DNA from: CAZJOD01 sp964547525 | GTDB taxonomy: Bacteria > Bacillota > Clostridia > JAAYHZ01 | Assembly: GCA_964547525.1 (NCBI GenBank) | Contig: CAZJOD010000077.1 | Coordinates: 1-17,187 of the forward strand | Reading direction: 5' to 3' | DNA: 17,187 bases | In this document: positions 14,605 through 17,187 of the stretch, piece after piece | Layout of the letters: every line of letters begins with the position of its first letter | How positions within the stretch are numbered: the stretch's first letter is position 1 | Position numbers and translations under genes: made by a program | The notes under the pieces: model-generated | What the model was told of the DNA's origin: nothing | The model's input: only the letters and a program-made list of their open reading frames with translations | The model's database searches: none

Positions 14605-16440
14605 ATGGCAAAAGTTATAGGAATTGATTTAGGTACAACAAATTCATGTGTAGCGGTTATGGAAGGCGGAGAGCCTGTGGTTATAGCTAATGCGGAAGGG
14701 AACAGAACTACAGCGTCTGTTGTTGCATTCTCAAAAACCGGCGAAAGGTTGGTAGGACAGGTTGCTAAACGTCAAGCCATAACGAATCCCGAAAGAACAA
14801 TAAGTTCTATTAAAAGAGATATGGGGACGGACAAAAAAATTAGAATAGATGATAAAAGTTACTCACCACAAGAAATCAGCGCAATGATATTGCAAAAATT
14901 GAAAGCTGATGCGGAGAGTTATTTAGGAGAGGAAGTTAAGCAAGCGGTAATTACCGTTCCTGCATATTTTAGCGATTCTCAAAGACAAGCGACTAAAGAT
15001 GCCGGTAAAATTGCCGGAATGGAAGTGCTAAGAATTGTGAACGAGCCTACGGCAGCGGCATTGGCTTACGGGTTAGATAAAGAAAGCGACCAAAAAATAA
15101 TGGTTTTTGATTTAGGTGGAGGTACATTTGACGTTTCCATTCTAGAAATCGGAGATGGAGTATTCGAAGTTTTAGCCACAAACGGTAACAATCGTTTGGG
15201 TGGCGACGACTTTGACCAAAGAGTAATAGACTATTTAGTAAGAGAATTTAAGAAAGACAGCGGGGTGGATTTGTCATCAGACAAAATGGCTATGCAAAGA
15301 TTGAAAGAAGCCGCTGAAAAGGCAAAAATTGAATTGTCTACAGTCACAACATCCAATATAAATCTACCGTTTATCACTGCCGACGCTACCGGACCGAAAC
15401 ATTTGGATGTTACATTGACACGTGCCAAATTTAATGAATTGACAGCCGATCTGGTTGAGAAAACCATGGAACCCACAAGAAAAGCTTTAAAAGATTCCAA
15501 CTTGTCAGTATCCGAGGTAACTAAAGTATTGCTGGTAGGTGGTTCTACAAGAATCCCCGCAGTGCAACAAGCTGTTAAGGATTTTATGAAACAGGAACCT
15601 TTCAAGGGGATAAATCCTGATGAATGTGTTGCTGTAGGTGCTGCAATTCAAGCGGGAGTATTAACCGGAGACGTTAAGGATTTGCTACTTTTGGATGTAA
15701 CCCCTCTGTCGTTGGGAATTGAAACTTTAGGTGGTGTGTTCACGAAACTTATTGAAAGAAATACAACCATACCTACTAAGAAGAGTCAAATATTCTCAAC
15801 TGCTGCAGACGGACAAACTGCGGTAGATATTCATGTGTTGCAAGGTGAACGAGAAATGGCGGCTTATAATAAAACATTAGGAAGATTCCAGCTTACAGGT
15901 ATACCACCTGCACCTCGTGGAGTTCCACAGATTGAAGTTGCATTTGATATTGATGCCAACGGTATAGTACATGTTTCTGCAAAAGATATGGGAACCGGAA
16001 ACGAGCAAAAAGTTACAATAACCGCTTCTACTAACCTTACTGACTCGGAAATAGATAAAGCTGTTAAAGATGCTGAAAAATTTGCTCAGGAAGACAAGAA
16101 GAACAAAGAAAATGTTGAAACTAGAAATAACGCGGACAATGCGGTTTACCAGGCTGAAAAAACATTGAAAGATTTAGGCGGCAAACTTGATGCTTCCGAT
16201 AAAAAGAAAATCGAGACCGAAATAAACAACGTAAAAGATGCGTTAAAAGGTACTGATAATGAAAAAATTAAATCGGCTGCCGACAAATTACAACAGGTAT
16301 TTTATGAATTGTCATCAAAAATATACCAACAAAATCCTAATATGGATCAATCGGCCCAAGCCGGACATGATACCGGTGGGAACCAAGACAATGTTTATGA
16401 TGCGGATTATGAAGTCGTAGATGATGATGATAAAAAATAA
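14605..16440 (+). CDS. dnaK: Molecular chaperone DnaK (Hsp70)
   Basis: ATP-driven chaperone that binds exposed hydrophobic segments, with DnaJ stimulating hydrolysis and GrpE exchanging nucleotide. 611 aa. Nucleotide-binding domain: GIDLGTTNSCVAVMEGG at the N-terminus, ITVPAYFSDSQRQATKDAG, VNEPTAAALAYGLD, VFDLGGGTFDVSI, LLVGGSTRIPAVQ. Linker DVKDLLLLDVTPLSLGIET, then the beta-sandwich and helical lid. The acidic C-terminus ends VYDADYEVVDDDDKK. The stretch after RTISSIKRDMGTD is shorter than in E. coli DnaK, matching the Gram-positive-type deletion in the nucleotide-binding domain. AGGAGG (14594-14599) is 5 nt before ATG. Third gene of the CIRCE operon, closed by a hairpin terminator. Confidence 0.98.
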   Translation: MAKVIGIDLGTTNSCVAVMEGGEPVVIANAEGNRTTASVVAFSKTGERLVGQVAKRQAITNPERTISSIKRDMGTDKKIRIDDKSYSPQEISAMILQKLKADAESYLGEEVKQAVITVPAYFSDSQRQATKDAGKIAGMEVLRIVNEPTAAALAYGLDKESDQKIMVFDLGGGTFDVSILEIGDGVFEVLATNGNNRLGGDDFDQRVIDYLVREFKKDSGVDLSSDKMAMQRLKEAAEKAKIELSTVTTSNINLPFITADATGPKHLDVTLTRAKFNELTADLVEKTMEPTRKALKDSNLSVSEVTKVLLVGGSTRIPAVQQAVKDFMKQEPFKGINPDECVAVGAAIQAGVLTGDVKDLLLLDVTPLSLGIETLGGVFTKLIERNTTIPTKKSQIFSTAADGQTAVDIHVLQGEREMAAYNKTLGRFQLTGIPPAPRGVPQIEVAFDIDANGIVHVSAKDMGTGNEQKVTITASTNLTDSEIDKAVKDAEKFAQEDKKNKENVETRNNADNAVYQAEKTLKDLGGKLDASDKKKIETEINNVKDALKGTDNEKIKSAADKLQQVFYELSSKIYQQNPNMDQSAQAGHDTGGNQDNVYDADYEVVDDDDKK

Positions 16441-16446
16441 TGGAAT

Positions 16447-16559
16447 CTCAGGTCAATATATGTTAGTATATATTTGATGCGCAGCGATTATGTGTAAGCA
16501 GAGATCGTACTGAATATGCTACGTCTGTTCACAGAAAAACATATGTGAATAAACCTGAG
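16447..16559 (+). other. Foldable 3' untranslated segment after dnaK (possible structured RNA)
   Basis: By eye this folds into a junction. CTCAGGT (16447-16453) pairs with ACCTGAG (16553-16559). After an internal loop, ATATATGTT (16456-16464) pairs with AACATATGT (16538-16546). Then AGTATAT (16465-16471) pairs with ATATGCT (16514-16520). A small TCTG/CAGA hairpin (16524-16535) and a GCGAT/ATCGT hairpin (16484-16508) branch off. No ORF, no own promoter and no ribozyme or riboswitch class that I recognise. It would be carried by dnaK transcripts before the terminator. Confidence 0.4.
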
Positions 16560-16586
16560 TGCTTCCTATATAATTGTTACCTTATC

Positions 16587-16630
16587 AAAGCGCAGTAAAA
16601 ACTTCAAAATTTGGAGTTTTTACTCGCTTT
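16587..16630 (+). terminator. Hairpin terminator of the hrcA-grpE-dnaK operon
   Basis: AAAGCG (16587-16592), a bulged C, and AGTAAAAACTTC (16594-16605) pair with GGAGTTTTTACT (16613-16624) and CGCTTT (16625-16630), with a 7-nt loop. The T run (16617-16621) is inside the 3' arm, opposite an A run. A shorter inner stem followed by TTTTT would act as a normal terminator, and the same structure could work on the other strand. Confidence 0.75.
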
Positions 16631-16655
16631 ATATTTATATAGACAGATAATTGTA

Positions 16656-16685
16656 TTGCAATAATAAATTAGGTTATGTTATAAT
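16656..16685 (+). promoter_or_regulatory. Candidate promoter for dnaJ (extended -10, no CIRCE)
   Basis: TTGCAA (16656-16661), 18 nt, TATAAT (16680-16685) with TG one base upstream (TGTTATAAT). The -35 sits in a 10-bp palindrome TATTGCAATA (16654-16663). The predicted start near 16692 gives a leader of about 38 nt. No TTAGCACTC-like operator is present between the terminator and dnaJ. Confidence 0.6.
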
Positions 16686-16729
16686 AACACGGATTTTTAT
16701 AAAAAAATTACAACATAAGGAGTGGTCAT

Positions 16730-17187
16730 GTGACTGATAAAAGAGACTACTATGAGGTACTGGAAATCAACAGAAACGCCACAGAAGAAGAAATAAAAAA
16801 AGCATATAAAAAACTGGCGAAAAGGTACCACCCGGATTTAAATCCGAATAATAGTGAAGCCGAGGCAAAATTTAAGGAAGTAAATGAAGCGTATAGCGTT
16901 TTGATAGATAAAAACACACGTCAAAAATACGATATGTACGGCCATGCGGGAGTAAATCCGTCAGCCGATCCGGGAGGTTTCGGAGGTTTCGGTTTTGAAG
17001 ATATATTCGAATCCTTTTTTGGAGGGTCTCCTTTTTCATCCGGATCAAGACGCAACGGACCTATAAAAGGTGCAGATCTGCAATATGTATTAGAGTTGTC
17101 ATTTGAAGAGGCTGTATTTGGAGCCGAAAAAGACATATCCGTCATGAAAAATGTGAAATGCTCCACTTGTAAGGGGACAGGTGCAAA
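16730..17187 (+). CDS. dnaJ: Chaperone protein DnaJ (Hsp40), 5' part cut by the window edge
   Basis: J-protein that brings substrates to DnaK and stimulates its ATPase. 152 codons are visible; type I DnaJ is usually about 370-390 aa. J domain 1-70 with DYYEVLEINRNAT and the essential HPD at 34-36; Gly/Phe region GGFGGFGFEDIFESFFGG (about 84-101); then the first zinc-finger repeat C144-x2-C147-x-G-x-G at the cut end. The start is GTG 16730, 7 nt after AGGAG (16718-16722). An ATG two bases upstream (16728) is followed at once by TGA, so it cannot be the dnaJ start. Separated from dnaK by a terminator and its own promoter. Confidence 0.96.
   Translation, partial: MTDKRDYYEVLEINRNATEEEIKKAYKKLAKRYHPDLNPNNSEAEAKFKEVNEAYSVLIDKNTRQKYDMYGHAGVNPSADPGGFGGFGFEDIFESFFGGSPFSSGSRRNGPIKGADLQYVLELSFEEAVFGAEKDISVMKNVKCSTCKGTGA

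Noticed and set aside
1..17187. Defence island, prophage, transposon, CRISPR array or biosynthetic cluster
   Set aside because: All genes are recognisable core functions in familiar order; no repeats, integrase or transposase motifs, tRNA-adjacent junctions or spacer arrays are visible.

Overview
This window looks like chromosomal housekeeping DNA from a low-GC Gram-positive bacterium, most likely an anaerobic clostridium-type Firmicute. The evidence is the AT-rich coding sequence with strong AGGAGG-type ribosome binding sites, a T-box leader, a CIRCE/HrcA heat-shock locus, a short (611 aa) Gram-positive-type DnaK, and the gene order lepA-hemW-hrcA-grpE-dnaK-dnaJ that is familiar in Firmicutes. 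A run of ten N at 1171-1180 shows that this is a draft assembly. I see no phage, transposon, CRISPR array, tRNA or rRNA.

Layout. (1) Positions 1-638, minus strand: the 5' part of a branched-chain aminotransferase gene (ilvE), divergent from everything else. (2) Positions 948-3372: a cytosolic GH116-family glycoside hydrolase, interrupted by the N gap, which produces a false frameshift. (3) Positions 3502-4927: a two-gene unit of a YqeG-type HAD phosphatase and an endonuclease-IV-fold TIM-barrel protein. (4) Positions 5172-6305: a membrane-anchored LytR-CpsA-Psr (LCP) cell-wall protein with its own promoter. (5) Positions 6280-12794: a T-box-controlled operon hisS-aspS-lepA-hemW, with genes separated by 2 nt, 13 nt and a 4-nt overlap. 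(6) Positions 12804-16630: the heat-shock operon hrcA-grpE-dnaK, with a consensus promoter and a perfect CIRCE operator, closed by a structured 3' region and a hairpin terminator. (7) Positions 16656-17187: dnaJ, with a separate CIRCE-less promoter, cut by the window edge.

How the parts work together. Regions 5 to 7 join amino-acid supply sensing (T-box), tRNA charging (HisRS, AspRS), elongation quality control (LepA), a radical-SAM heme chaperone (HemW) and the Hsp70 chaperone machine (GrpE, DnaK, DnaJ) under its repressor HrcA. No terminator is visible between hemW and hrcA, so T-box read-through could reach the chaperone genes.

I do not see an obviously new multi-gene system. The most interesting signal is the T-box. 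Its best specifier reading is AAC (Asn), and the variable base of its tRNA-end-binding bulge (TGGC) calls for a tRNA with discriminator G. That fits tRNA-Asn or tRNA-Asp but not tRNA-His, although the first gene is hisS. Other items worth a look are a roughly 113-nt foldable segment after dnaK, a start-stop ATGTGA overlapping the dnaJ GTG start, a 67-nt inverted repeat before the LCP gene, and an endonuclease-IV-like protein lacking one expected metal ligand.
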